Shown here: positions 40,790 through 48,726 of the stretch, in pieces | How the letters are laid out: each line of letters opens with the position of its first letter | Position numbering within the stretch: the first letter of the stretch is position 1 | Assembly (NCBI GenBank): GCA_964242895.1 | Contig: CAXTBN010000014.1 | Span: forward strand, 1-49,709 | From: JASLDZ01 sp964242895 | GTDB lineage: Bacteria; Pseudomonadota; Alphaproteobacteria; Caulobacterales; Caulobacteraceae | DNA length: 49,709 nucleotides | Direction of reading: 5' to 3' | Notes under the pieces: model-generated | Told to the model about the DNA's origin: nothing | The model's database searches: none | What the model saw: the letters and a program-made list of their open reading frames with translations, nothing else | Made by a program: the position numbers and the translations under genes

Positions 40790-41491
40790 TCAGGCCGGCG
40801 CGCGCGCGCGCAGCACCACCCGGTCGTCGGCGACGGACGCCTCCACGCGCCCGCCCGCAGCGGTGAGCAAGGCGTGCAGGTAGTAGGCCTGAACCCAGTT
40901 GCCGTGCAGCAGCCCCTCGCCCAACGGCTCGCCGCGGAGGCCCTGCGCCACCTCCGGCCGCAGCCGAGGCCGCGCTCCCGTGCACTCGGCCGCGATCAGC
41001 ACCTCGCCGTCCTTCTCCTGGGCCGCCAACCGCACCTGCCCGCCGGTGGCCACGGCTCCCGCGCCGAGCTGCGCCAGGTTCAGCAGCGCGCGCGCCGCCG
41101 CCTTGCCGATCGCGGGGGGCTCCACCGCCCAGTCGAGCGTGGGGCGCAGGGGGGCGAACACGCCCTCCGTCAGCTTGCGCAACTCATCGCTCTTGAAGCT
41201 CTCCGCGGCGGCCGAGGAGCCGAACGCGATCCGCGCGAAGGCGAGCACGGCCACCAGCTTGCGCGCTGAGGCGCTGATCAGGTTCAGCGCGTCGTCCCGC
41301 ATGTCGGCCGCGGAGGGATCCTCCAGCAGGTCCACGCCCGAGACGATGGCCGAGGCGGGGCTGATGAGGTCGTGGCAGAGGCGCGCGGCCAGGCTGGCGG
41401 CGAGTTCCGCCGAGGCGCCGCCGGCTGGGGCGGAATCGTCCGCGTCGGGATCGGCCTCTTGGGCGATGGCGGGGTCGGGCAGGTCGGTCAT
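40790..41491 (-). CDS. chpT: Histidine phosphotransferase ChpT
   Basis: 233 residues. In the CckA-ChpT-CtrA/CpdR relay of Alphaproteobacteria, ChpT passes phosphate from the CckA receiver to CtrA and CpdR. The phosphorylated histidine is H40 in AARLCHDLISPASAI, within a dimerisation helix pair. The C-terminal part is a degenerate ATPase-like domain (LLNLAQLGAGAVATGGQVRL) that lacks the nucleotide-binding boxes of true kinases, as in known ChpT. It has a longer acidic N-terminus than usual (about 25 residues, Asp/Ala/Pro-rich). Divergent from the M23 peptidase gene. Confidence 0.93.
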   Translation of the reverse strand: MTDLPDPAIAQEADPDADDSAPAGGASAELAASLAARLCHDLISPASAIVSGVDLLEDPSAADMRDDALNLISASARKLVAVLAFARIAFGSSAAAESFKSDELRKLTEGVFAPLRPTLDWAVEPPAIGKAAARALLNLAQLGAGAVATGGQVRLAAQEKDGEVLIAAECTGARPRLRPEVAQGLRGEPLGEGLLHGNWVQAYYLHALLTAAGGRVEASVADDRVVLRARAPA

Positions 41492-41725
41492 GGCGGTCCG
41501 GCGCGGAGGGTCCCGGCGCTTATGCCATGCGTCGGCCGCCGCGCGCGACGGTTCGGCGGCCGCGGTTGGCTCGCCGTCAACGATCTGTTAAGACCTGCGA
41601 CACCCGAGGGCAGGCCCAGCGCCGTCCTCCGGCTCCGGCGCTCCCCCGCCGACGTCCCGCCCCTTTCGCCGCTCGCCCTGGCCGCTCCACTGCGGCCCGC
41701 GACCCGCGATCAGCTCCCCGGACCC

Positions 41726-42796
41726 GTGTCGCACTCCGAATTCGCCCTGTCCCCCGCGCGCCATGCGCCCGCCATCCTGGGCTGCGCCGCCGTGCTGGCG
41801 GCGGCGGCTGCAGGTCTGGCGGCGGCGCAGAGCAGCGCAGGCCGAGGACCGGACGCGCACGTGCTCGATCGCCTCCACGCCGCAGCGCCCGTCCGCGCTG
41901 TCCGCCCCGCTCCCGCTCCGGCTCCCACCCCCGCTCCGCGCCTTCACGACGCGACGGCGGTGGCGGCCGGCGGCGTGGGCGGGTCGTTGTACGACAGCGC
42001 GGTCGCGGCTGGCGCATCGCCCAAAGTGGTGTCCGACGCCGTGCGCCTGTTCGCCCGCAAGCTGGACTTCGCACGCGACCTGAAGCCGGGTGACGGCTTC
42101 CGCCTGGTGTTCGACCGCACCGCCGACGCCGCGGGTCGCACGGTGAGCACGGGCGCACTGGTCTACGCGGAGATCGCGGCCGGCGGGTGCACCGTTCGCT
42201 TCTACCGCTTCGAGCACGACGGACAGGCCGACTACCTGGACGGCGAGGGCCGCGAGGGCCGGCCGCTGCTCCTGCGCACGCCGGTGGACGGGGCGCGGGT
42301 GACCTCCGGCTTCGGCATGCGGCTGCATCCGATCCTCGGCTTCAACCGCCTGCATCCGGGCGTCGACTTCGGCGCGCCGGTGGGGTCCCCGGTGCGGGCC
42401 GCGGGCGACGGCGTGGTGGAGGAGGCGCAGTGGACGGGCGGCTACGGCCACTGGTTGAAGCTGGGCCACGCCGAGGGCTACGAGACCGGCTACGGCCACC
42501 TGCTGCGCTACGCGCCGGGCGTGCGGCCGGGCGCGCGCGTGGCGCAGGGGCAGGTGGTGGCCTTCGTCGGCTCGACCGGTCTGTCGACCGGTCCGCACCT
42601 GCACTTCGAGATCATGCACGACGGGGTGAAGCTCGATCCCGCCGCCGCGGGCGCCGCGACCGCCGAGCGCGGCCTGGGCCGGGCCGCGCTCGCCGCGTTC
42701 GACGCCCAGAAGGCGCGGGTGGACGGCCTCCTCGCCCAGGCGTCCGCCGTGCGGCTGGCGCGCGCGACGCCCGCGGGCGCGCCCCACGCGGGCTGA
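41726..42796 (+). CDS. M23 family peptidoglycan endopeptidase (LytM type)
   Basis: 356 residues from GTG 41726; the in-frame sequence upstream overlaps chpT in antisense and is not protein-like. One N-terminal hydrophobic segment (AAVLAAAAAGLAAAQ) anchors or exports it. A Pro/Ala linker leads to an MepM-like domain (SPKVVSDAVRLFARKLDF, LKPGDGFRLVFDR). The metallopeptidase domain follows, with zinc ligands in MRLHPILGFNRLHPGVDFGAP and GPHLHFEIM. All four family ligands are seen, so it should cut peptidoglycan cross-links. The 234-base divergent gap to chpT must hold its promoter. Confidence 0.9.
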   Translation: MSHSEFALSPARHAPAILGCAAVLAAAAAGLAAAQSSAGRGPDAHVLDRLHAAAPVRAVRPAPAPAPTPAPRLHDATAVAAGGVGGSLYDSAVAAGASPKVVSDAVRLFARKLDFARDLKPGDGFRLVFDRTADAAGRTVSTGALVYAEIAAGGCTVRFYRFEHDGQADYLDGEGREGRPLLLRTPVDGARVTSGFGMRLHPILGFNRLHPGVDFGAPVGSPVRAAGDGVVEEAQWTGGYGHWLKLGHAEGYETGYGHLLRYAPGVRPGARVAQGQVVAFVGSTGLSTGPHLHFEIMHDGVKLDPAAAGAATAERGLGRAALAAFDAQKARVDGLLAQASAVRLARATPAGAPHAG

Positions 42797-42846
42797 CGCG
42801 GAGCCGCGCCAAGGCGCTGTTTCCGTTCAGGTGCGGTTCAGCCGCC

Positions 42847-42873
42847 GGGACCTAAACCCTTCTTCATCACGTT
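42847..42873 (+). promoter_or_regulatory. Candidate ECF/general-stress (EcfG-type) promoter
   Basis: GGGACC (42847-42852), 17 bases, CGTT (42870-42873), 66 bases before ATG 42940. The alphaproteobacterial general-stress sigma factor EcfG/SigT reads GGAAC(C) and CGTT about 16-17 bases apart. One base of the -35 element differs, and the spacer fits only if the second C is counted. Confidence 0.4.
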
Positions 42874-42939
42874 GTTTGCGTGAGCGCACGACCCGCCTCC
42901 CCCCGGCGGACCGGGCGCCGGACCCGGATGGAGGACCTC

Positions 42940-43296
42940 ATGACCAACCTGAAGAAGGTCGCGACCGGCGCGCTCGCGGCCCTGACCCTCGGCGGCGCCC
43001 TGGCGGCGGCGACCGCGACGCCTGCGGCCGCCCAGCGCTACGGCGGATACCGCGGCGGCTACGGCGGATACCGCGGCGGCTACGGCTATCGCGGCGGTTA
43101 CGGCTACGGCGGCGCGGTGGTGGCCGGCCTGGCGGGCCTCGCCGTCGGCAGCGCGATCGCGGGCGGCTACCCGTACTACGGCGGGGGCTACTACCCCGGC
43201 TACTACGGGTACTACGGGCGCCCCTACGGCTACGGGTACTACGGGCGCCCCTACGGGTACGGCTACTACGGCCGCCGGTACGGCTACCGCTACTGA
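42940..43296 (+). CDS. Secreted Gly/Tyr-rich repeat protein
   Basis: 118 residues. I chose ATG 42940 because GGAGG (42930-42934) precedes it and the product then begins with a good signal peptide (MTNLKKVATGALAALTLGGA, cleaved after TPAAAQ). The mature part is nearly all Gly, Tyr and Arg in tandem units GGYRGGY and YYGRPYGYG, with a short hydrophobic GAVVAGLAGLAVGSAIAGG segment between them, as in glycine-zipper proteins. Function unknown; it may be a surface or stress-related envelope protein. A strong terminator lies 70 bases downstream, so it is likely monocistronic. Confidence 0.82.
   Translation: MTNLKKVATGALAALTLGGALAAATATPAAAQRYGGYRGGYGGYRGGYGYRGGYGYGGAVVAGLAGLAVGSAIAGGYPYYGGGYYPGYYGYYGRPYGYGYYGRPYGYGYYGRRYGYRY
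43039..43289 (+). repeat. Coding tandem repeats: 21-bp units then 27-bp units
   Basis: TACGGCGGATACCGCGGCGG recurs with a 21-base period at 43039 and 43060, then a shortened variant at 43081. TACTACGGGCGCCCCTACGG recurs with a 27-base period (43210, 43237) and a degenerate third copy follows. Each unit keeps the frame, so copy-number change would only lengthen or shorten the protein. Confidence 0.8.
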
Positions 43297-43365
43297 CCCA
43301 CAGAGCTTGAGGTCGCGAGGCGCCGGCAATCGCCCCCCGCCGGTTCCTCCCCCGATCTCTCGGAG

Positions 43366-43395
43366 ACCCCGCGTCGGCGACGGCGCGGGGTTTTT
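43366..43395 (+). terminator. Rho-independent terminator after the Gly/Tyr-rich gene
   Basis: ACCCCGCG (43366-43373) pairs with CGCGGGGT (43384-43391), ending in five T counting the last stem base. The stem is perfect over eight pairs. It lies before the ribosome site of the next gene. Confidence 0.82.
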
Positions 43396-43441
43396 CGCGC
43401 CTGGAGCGCCGCGCGGGCTAAGCTCTGCTGGGGAGGCCTCC

Positions 43442-44248
43442 ATGCGCCAGCGATTCGCCGCAGCCGCCGTCGCACTCACCGTCCTGCTCGCGGCGGGGGC
43501 GGCAAGGGCGCAGGACGCCGACGAGATCTGCACCGATCGGCCGAGCCGCGCCTCCGGCGCGTGCACCGTGCCGACGGGGTCGTTCCAGTACGAGGCCGAC
43601 CTCGTCAACGGCACTTTCGACCGCCAGCACGGCGTGACCACCGACAGCTGGTTCGTGCTCAACCCCGCGCTGAAGTACGGCGTCGGGCCCCGCACGGACG
43701 TGGAGCTGCAGTTCGACCCGGTGGTGGTTCAGCGCGTCCACGTGGACGGCGGCAAGGATCGCACCGCCGTCGGTCCGAGCGACCTGACCTTCCGCCTGAA
43801 GCAGAACGTGTTCGGCGGCAGCGACGGCGACGTGCAGGTGGCGCTCGTACCCTACGTGAAGGCCCCCACGGCCTCGCGCCTCGTCGGCGGCGACGGCGCA
43901 TGGGAGGGCGGCGGCTACGTCCCGATCACCTTCAAGCTGGGCAAGCTGTGGCAGTTGTCGCTCACGCCCGAGCTCGACATCCTGAAGGACGACGTCGGCG
44001 ACGGCCGCCACATCCAGCACTCGCAGGTGGTCAGCGTCACGCGCAGCCTGCCCGACGACTGGTCGCTCTACGCCGACGTGTACGCGCAGTGGGACTTCGA
44101 GCGGCACGGGGCCACCCAGTCCACGCTGGACTTCGCCGTGGCCAAGATCCTGCACAAGACGCTGCAGTTCGACGCCGGCGTGAACCTCGGGCTCAACCGG
44201 TCCACGCCGGGCGCCAACGCCTACCTGGGCGTGTCGCAGCGGTTCTGA
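43442..44248 (+). CDS. Outer-membrane β-barrel protein (MetA-phenol-degradation/'transporter' type)
   Basis: 268 residues from ATG 43442 (GGGGAGG ribosome site). A signal peptide ends AAGAARAQ. ICTDRPSRASGACTVPTGSFQYEADLV (in part TDRPSRASGACTVPTGSFQ) is the usual opening of the MetA-pathway-of-phenol-degradation family of putative outer-membrane transporters. Alternating amphipathic strands follow, and the protein ends in an aromatic residue (LGVSQRF), the β-barrel assembly signal. Substrate unknown, and no aromatic-degradation genes are nearby. Confidence 0.8.
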   Translation: MRQRFAAAAVALTVLLAAGAARAQDADEICTDRPSRASGACTVPTGSFQYEADLVNGTFDRQHGVTTDSWFVLNPALKYGVGPRTDVELQFDPVVVQRVHVDGGKDRTAVGPSDLTFRLKQNVFGGSDGDVQVALVPYVKAPTASRLVGGDGAWEGGGYVPITFKLGKLWQLSLTPELDILKDDVGDGRHIQHSQVVSVTRSLPDDWSLYADVYAQWDFERHGATQSTLDFAVAKILHKTLQFDAGVNLGLNRSTPGANAYLGVSQRF

Positions 44249-44325
44249 GCGGGGCGGCGCGTTGACCGCGCCTTAACCACGCCGGACCACCCTGGCCGTC
44301 GACTTCCGCCCGGCCGCACCGCCCC

Positions 44326-45507
44326 ATGTTCGCCCGACCTCCCTCCTCCGCGCTCTCCGCAGCCGACGTGCGCGCCGGCGGCGCCGATGCGACCTGGGCC
44401 GACCGCCTGCGCCACCCCGCCGTGGGCGCCGGCGCGGCCGCCGTCCTCGTAGCCGCGACGCTGGCGGCGGTGCTGACATGGGGCGACCCCCACGCGGGCG
44501 CTCCGCACGTGCGCGTGCGCCTCGCCGATCCGGGCAAGCTGCCGGCGCCCGTGCTGCGCGCCGCCGCCGACCCGGCCGCCACGCCCGACTTGGCCGTCGC
44601 CGACCCGACCGCCCTCGCGCCGGACGTCGCGGGCGGACAGGCCGTGATCACCCTGCCCCAGGGCGCGCGCGTCTCGGGCGTCGGCGCCGTGTCGAGCGGC
44701 CCCGCCCCGATCGCCGCGCCCGTGCGCGCCTCCAGCCCCCTCCCGGCCGCGCCCCTCGCCGGGCTGCACCAGATGGGGCCGGGCGGCCCGACCCCCGTCA
44801 TCGCCAAGGACGGCCGCACGGCGTTCAGCGCGTACAGCCGCCCCTTCACGCCCAACGGCAAGCCGCGCATCTCCCTGATGATGGGCGGCCTCGGTCTGAA
44901 CGGCGCCACCACGCGCGCCGCCATCGAGCGCCTGCCGGCCGAGGTGACGCTCTCCTTCGTCGCCTATGCCGACGGCCTGCAGGCGTGGATCGACCAGGCG
45001 CGCGCGCACGGCCACGAAGTGGTGCTCGAGACGCCCATGGAGCCCAACGACTTCCCCAACAACGACCCCGGCCCCTACACGCTGATGGCCTCGTCCGCGC
45101 CCGCCGAGACGGCGCGGCGGCTGAGCTGGGTGATGTCGCGCGCCACGGGCTACTTCGCCCTGACCAACTACCTGGGCGGCCGCTTCCTCGCCTCGGGTGC
45201 GGCGGTGGACGGCTTCATGGCGCAGGTGAAGGCGCACGGACTGGGCTTCCTCGACGACGGCTCGGCCAAGGGCCGCGGCGCAGGGGCGCCCCGCGCCTCG
45301 GCCGACAGCGTCATCGACCAGGACCTCTCTGCGGACGCCATCGACCGCCAGCTCACCGCCCTGGAGGCTCAGGCCACCACTCGGGGCCAGGCGTTCGGCG
45401 CGGGCTTCGCCTACCCGGTGACGGTGGAGACCGTGGCCCGCTGGGCCGACCGGGTGGAGGCGCGCGGCTACCAGCTCGCCCCCGCCTCCGCTATCACGCG
45501 GCGATGA
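44326..45507 (+). CDS. Divergent polysaccharide deacetylase family protein (YibQ-like)
   Basis: 393 residues. A single membrane helix (AGAAAVLVAATLAAVLTW, residues about 34-53) precedes a long Ala/Pro-rich linker. The C-terminal 220 residues carry the domain: RISLMMGGLGLNGATTRAAI, LSFVAYADGLQAWIDQAR, VVLETPMEPNDFPNNDPGPY, GYFALTNYLGGRFL and LGFLDDGSA. In the family the first motif usually reads I..ViDDlG; here it is MMGG, so the metal-binding Asp pair is absent. The stop overlaps the rppH start (ATGA). Role probably envelope-related. Confidence 0.85.
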   Translation: MFARPPSSALSAADVRAGGADATWADRLRHPAVGAGAAAVLVAATLAAVLTWGDPHAGAPHVRVRLADPGKLPAPVLRAAADPAATPDLAVADPTALAPDVAGGQAVITLPQGARVSGVGAVSSGPAPIAAPVRASSPLPAAPLAGLHQMGPGGPTPVIAKDGRTAFSAYSRPFTPNGKPRISLMMGGLGLNGATTRAAIERLPAEVTLSFVAYADGLQAWIDQARAHGHEVVLETPMEPNDFPNNDPGPYTLMASSAPAETARRLSWVMSRATGYFALTNYLGGRFLASGAAVDGFMAQVKAHGLGFLDDGSAKGRGAGAPRASADSVIDQDLSADAIDRQLTALEAQATTRGQAFGAGFAYPVTVETVARWADRVEARGYQLAPASAITRR

Positions 45508-46055
45508 CCGCCGGCCCCTCGCGCCTCTCCTCCGTCCCCGACGACAACCCTCATCCCGGCTACCGCCCCAACGTGGGCGTGGTGCTGTTCAACCGGCGCG
45601 GCCGCGTGTGGCTGGGCCGCCGCGCGGGCGCGCCCGGGCCGGACAACTGGCAGTTCCCGCAGGGCGGCGTCGACGGGGGCGAGGACCTGCTCGACGCCGC
45701 CCGACGCGAGCTCGAGGAGGAGACGGGCGTGACCTCGGCCACTCTCCTGGGCCGCGCCGAGGGCTGGATCGCCTACGACTTCCCGCCGGGCATGGGCGGC
45801 TCCAAGGCGGCGCGCGGCTTCAAGGGCCAGAGCCAGGCCTGGTTCGCCTTCCGCTTCGAGGGCGAGGACGCCGAGGTCGACCTTGAGGGCCACCACGAGG
45901 TGGAGTTCGATCGCTGGCGCTGGGCCGAGCTGCACGAGGCGCTGGACCGGGTGGCCGCCTTCAAGCGCGAGGCCTACCGCCGCGTGATCGACGCCTTCGC
46001 CCCGCTCGCCGCCGAGCTGGCGCGCGCCGCCGCGCCCTCCGCCGCACCGGAGTGA
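45504..46055 (+). CDS. rppH: RNA pyrophosphohydrolase RppH
   Basis: Nudix hydrolase that removes pyrophosphate from 5'-triphosphorylated RNA and starts mRNA decay. 183 residues. A complete Nudix box lies at residues 54-76 (G54, E60, R68-E69, E72-E73, G75). YRPNVGVVLFNRRGRVWLGRR, NWQFPQGGVD and KGQSQAWFAFRF are typical of RppH rather than other Nudix enzymes. It overlaps both neighbours by four bases, so the deacetylase-rppH-hydrolase string is probably translated as a unit. Confidence 0.93.
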   Translation: MTAGPSRLSSVPDDNPHPGYRPNVGVVLFNRRGRVWLGRRAGAPGPDNWQFPQGGVDGGEDLLDAARRELEEETGVTSATLLGRAEGWIAYDFPPGMGGSKAARGFKGQSQAWFAFRFEGEDAEVDLEGHHEVEFDRWRWAELHEALDRVAAFKREAYRRVIDAFAPLAAELARAAAPSAAPE

Positions 46056-46780
46056 GCGCGCCGCTGCTCCTGATCCCGGGCGCGTTCTGCGGACCGTGGG
46101 CGTTCGACGCCCTGCGGCCGGCGCTGGAGGCCGGCGGCCGCGCCTGCGCGACGGTGGACCTGGCGGAAGGTCGCGCCGTCGCTTGGCGCTCGCTGAGGGA
46201 CTACACGGCCACGGTGGTCGAGGCCGTGCGGCGCTGCGCGGAGCCGCCGGTGCTGGTCGGCCACTCCATGGGCGGACTGGTGGCGCAGCTCGCCGCCGCC
46301 CGCGCGCGCGTCGCCGGGCTGGTGCTGCTGGCGCCCTCGCCCGCCTGGGGCCAGCCTGTGGCCAGCGCCATGGAGATGGCCTCCGGCTCGACCCTGGCGG
46401 CCCTGCAGGGGCCGTACTGGCTGGGGACGGTGGAGCCCGACTGGAGCGTCGTGCGCGAGTACACGCTCGACCGCCTGCCCGCCGCCGAGGCGCGCGCGCT
46501 GCACGCGAAGATGCGCCCGGAGAGCGGCCGCGCGCTGTTCGAGGTGCTGAGCTGGTGGGCCGACGTCGGCATGGCCGCGTCGGTCCCGCCGCTGAACGTG
46601 CCCGCGCTGGTGCTGACGGGCGAGCTCGACCGGGTGCACACGCCCGAGTCGACCGCGCTCACCGCCCGCCGCCTGGGCGCGGCGTCGGTGGTGCTGCCGG
46701 GCGTCAGCCACTGGACCCTGGGCGGCCCCGGCGCGGACGCCGGCGTCCGCGCCATGCTGGGGTGGCTGGACGGGCGCTGA
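46052..46780 (+). CDS. Alpha/beta hydrolase
   Basis: 242 residues; GTG 46052 overlaps the rppH stop (GTGA). The start LLLIPGAFCGPWAFDALRP gives the oxyanion region. The nucleophile is S72 in LVGHSMGGLVAQL, the acid is in LVLTGELDRVHTPE, and the base is the His in LPGVSHWTLGG. A Trp-rich cap (SWWADVGM) covers the middle. No substrate can be named. A hairpin CGGGCC…GGCCCG at 46807-46829 may end the transcript. Confidence 0.85.
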   Translation: MSAPLLLIPGAFCGPWAFDALRPALEAGGRACATVDLAEGRAVAWRSLRDYTATVVEAVRRCAEPPVLVGHSMGGLVAQLAAARARVAGLVLLAPSPAWGQPVASAMEMASGSTLAALQGPYWLGTVEPDWSVVREYTLDRLPAAEARALHAKMRPESGRALFEVLSWWADVGMAASVPPLNVPALVLTGELDRVHTPESTALTARRLGAASVVLPGVSHWTLGGPGADAGVRAMLGWLDGR

Positions 46781-46956
46781 GCCGCCCAGCCGCCGGGCCG
46801 TCGTCTCGGGCCGCCTTGCGGGAGGCCCGCTACGTACCTTGGTCAGATAAGCCTTTCAGGTGTGTCTCTGAACGCTGGTCGAGCGGCCCTGATCAGGAAC
46901 TTGCTTGATGATCCGCGTGTTGTGCCTCCGCGTCAGCGCGCGCGAGGAGCTTCACC

Positions 46957-47049
46957 GTGCCCCACCACCCAACATTCGATTGGATATTCTTCGCGATCAT
47001 GATCCCTTGGCCCGCTTATATGACCTGGGACTGGTTCAGGAACCGCTAG
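46957..47049 (+). CDS. Candidate 30-residue Trp-rich membrane peptide
   Basis: The 361-base gap before the DUF1178 gene is visibly AT-richer than its surroundings. In it, GAGGAG (46944-46949) stands seven bases before GTG 46957. The peptide is MPHHPTFDWIFFAIMIPWPA followed by YMTWDWFRNR: one membrane helix with aromatic ends and a basic C-terminus. I recognise no family. A longer frame from 46905 in another register also looks protein-like at first, but it runs on into the antisense of DUF1178. The rest of the gap shows no clear gene. Confidence 0.45.
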   Translation: MPHHPTFDWIFFAIMIPWPAYMTWDWFRNR

Positions 47050-47141
47050 GCTGGATCAGCCGACGCCTCCGTGTGCTTGCTGATCGGATCTTCGCGTCGT
47101 CGTCATCTGGCGACCGAACGTCCGCACGACGGGTCTGGCCC

Positions 47142-47576
47142 TCAGTTCAGCTTGGTGTCGTCCACAGGCTCCGGGGGCAACGGGGCCACGGTGACGCCGT
47201 CCTCGTGCAGCGCCTTGACCTCCTCCGAGGTGGCCTGGCCGTAGATGCCGCGGTCCTCCGCCTCGCCTTCGTGGATGGCGCGGGCCTCGGCGGCGAACTT
47301 GGGGCCGACGTCGTCGAACTCGCTCAGCACGTGGCGGCGCACCTCGCGCGCGGCGTGGCGGAACATCTCGCGCATCTTGGCGGGCGCGACCTGCGGCTCG
47401 TCCGAGCGCCTCGTGCCCGCGACGGCGGGGGACATGATCGCCTTGCCGACGCGGACGGTGCCGCAGATCGGGCACTCCACGAGCCCGCGCGCGGCCTGCT
47501 CGTCGTAGGCGGTCGACGAGGCGAACCACGCCTCGAAGCCGTGGCCGCCGGCGCACTGCAGGGCGTAGCGGATCAT
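47142..47576 (-). CDS. DUF1178 zinc-ribbon-like protein
   Basis: 144 residues. The family start MIRYALQCAGGHGFEAWF supplies a Cys and a His, and VECPICGTV supplies a CxxC pair, together a likely zinc ribbon. PAKMREMFRHAAREVRRHV and VGPKFAAEARAIHEGEAEDR, then IYGQATSEEVKALHEDGV, are the conserved helical part. The function of DUF1178 is unknown. ATG 47576 overlaps the stop of the nitrilase-family gene (ATGA). Last gene of the comF-grxC-nitrilase-DUF1178 string. Confidence 0.9.
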   Translation of the reverse strand: MIRYALQCAGGHGFEAWFASSTAYDEQAARGLVECPICGTVRVGKAIMSPAVAGTRRSDEPQVAPAKMREMFRHAAREVRRHVLSEFDDVGPKFAAEARAIHEGEAEDRGIYGQATSEEVKALHEDGVTVAPLPPEPVDDTKLN

Positions 47577-48427
47577 GCGGCGCCGTCGGGGCCGGCGAAC
47601 TCCCGCGCGTTGGCGAGCGCGGGAACGGCGCGGCGCGCCCGCTCCACCGCGGCGAGGTCGAGGTCGACCGCCAGCACGCCAGGCGCGTCGTGGTCGAGCA
47701 CGCCCAGCACCTCGCCCCAGGGACCGACCGCCATCGTCCGCCCCCAGGTGCCGCGGCCGTCGGCGTGGCGGCCGCCCTGGGCGGGGGCGAGCACGAAGCT
47801 CCCCGTCTCGATGGCGCGGGCGCGCAGCAGCACCTCCCAGTGCGCCTCGCCCGTGGGGCGGGTGAAGGCGGACGGCACGGCGATCACCTCCGCGCCCGCC
47901 CCGTCTCCCCCTTGGGCGAGCGCGCGGTGCAGGTGCGGGAAGCGCAGGTCGTAGCACACGGTCAGGCCGAGGCGGCCGGCGACAGTGTCGGCCACCACGG
48001 CGCGGGCGCCGGGCGCGTAGACGGCGCTCTCGCGCGCCGTCTCACCCGTGGGCAGGTCGACGTCGAACATGTGGATCTTGTCGTAGGTGGCGGCCACCGA
48101 GCCGTCCGCGCGCACGAGCACCGAGCGGTTTGCGAAGGCCCCGCCGTCCCGCACCAGGGCCGAGCCGATCAGGAGCTCGACGCCGAGCTCCGCCGCGAGC
48201 TCGCGCAGGCCGAGCACCACCGGGTCGCGGTCGAGCTCGACCAACTGCGGCAGGAGGGTCGTGCGGTCGCGCTGGAGCAGGTTGGTCCCCTCCGGCGTCA
48301 GCACCAAGCGCGCGCCCTGCGCAGCGGCCTCGCGCACCAGGGGCGTCGCGTGCGCCAGCGCCTCGGCGTGCGTCGCGGGCGTGCGGAGCTGGACGAGGCC
48401 GACGCGGACCGGCGCGGGCGTGGTCAC
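47573..48427 (-). CDS. Carbon-nitrogen hydrolase (Nit1/deaminated-glutathione-amidase-like)
   Basis: 284-residue nitrilase-superfamily enzyme with the Glu-Lys-Cys triad E46 (LTPEGTN), K117 (YDKIHMFDV) and C158 (TVCYDLRFP). KIHMFDVDLPTGET resembles Nit1-type amidases that repair deaminated glutathione; ω-amidase is an alternative. Glutaredoxin directly upstream in the same run makes a glutathione link attractive. GTG 48427 overlaps the grxC stop (GTGA). Confidence 0.9.
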   Translation of the reverse strand: MTTPAPVRVGLVQLRTPATHAEALAHATPLVREAAAQGARLVLTPEGTNLLQRDRTTLLPQLVELDRDPVVLGLRELAAELGVELLIGSALVRDGGAFANRSVLVRADGSVAATYDKIHMFDVDLPTGETARESAVYAPGARAVVADTVAGRLGLTVCYDLRFPHLHRALAQGGDGAGAEVIAVPSAFTRPTGEAHWEVLLRARAIETGSFVLAPAQGGRHADGRGTWGRTMAVGPWGEVLGVLDHDAPGVLAVDLDLAAVERARRAVPALANAREFAGPDGAA

Positions 48428-48726
48428 GCGGCGAGCAGGCGGTCCAGCTCGCCCGAGCGCTCCAGCGCCATCATGTCGTCGCAGCCGCCGATGTGGCGCT
48501 CGCCGACGAAGATCTGAGGGAAGGTCGAGCCGCCGCCGGCCCGCTCCACCATGGCGCGCTTGCGGGCGGCGTCGGCGTAGGCGTCGTCGATCTCGCGGAA
48601 GGCCACGCCCTTGGACTTCAGGAGCTGGAGGGCGCGCGAGCAGTAGGGGCAGAAGGGGCGGGTATAGATCTCGACGTTCGGGGCGGGAGCGGGCACGGGC
48701 GTCTCCGGAGCGGCGGATCGCGTCAT
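48424..48726 (-). CDS. grxC: Glutaredoxin 3 (GrxC)
   Basis: 100-residue dithiol glutaredoxin that reduces disulfides with glutathione. Active site C26-P-Y-C29 (TRPFCPYCSRA), TFPQIFV (cis-Pro) and HIGGCDDMMALE (glutathione-binding GG.dd). About 15 Pro/Ala-rich residues precede the domain. ATG 48726 overlaps the comF stop (ATGA). Confidence 0.94.
   Translation of the reverse strand: MTRSAAPETPVPAPAPNVEIYTRPFCPYCSRALQLLKSKGVAFREIDDAYADAARKRAMVERAGGGSTFPQIFVGERHIGGCDDMMALERSGELDRLLAA

Noticed and set aside
40646..41725. CtrA boxes (TTAA-N7-TTAA) in the chpT region
   Set aside because: Only single TTAA half-sites were seen (for example near 40741 and 41588), without the second half at the right distance.
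46905..47150. Longer frame (MMIRVLCLRVSAREEL…) over the 46.9-47.1 kb gap
   Set aside because: It has no good ribosome site and continues into the antisense of DUF1178; the 30-codon ORF in another frame has the better start signal.
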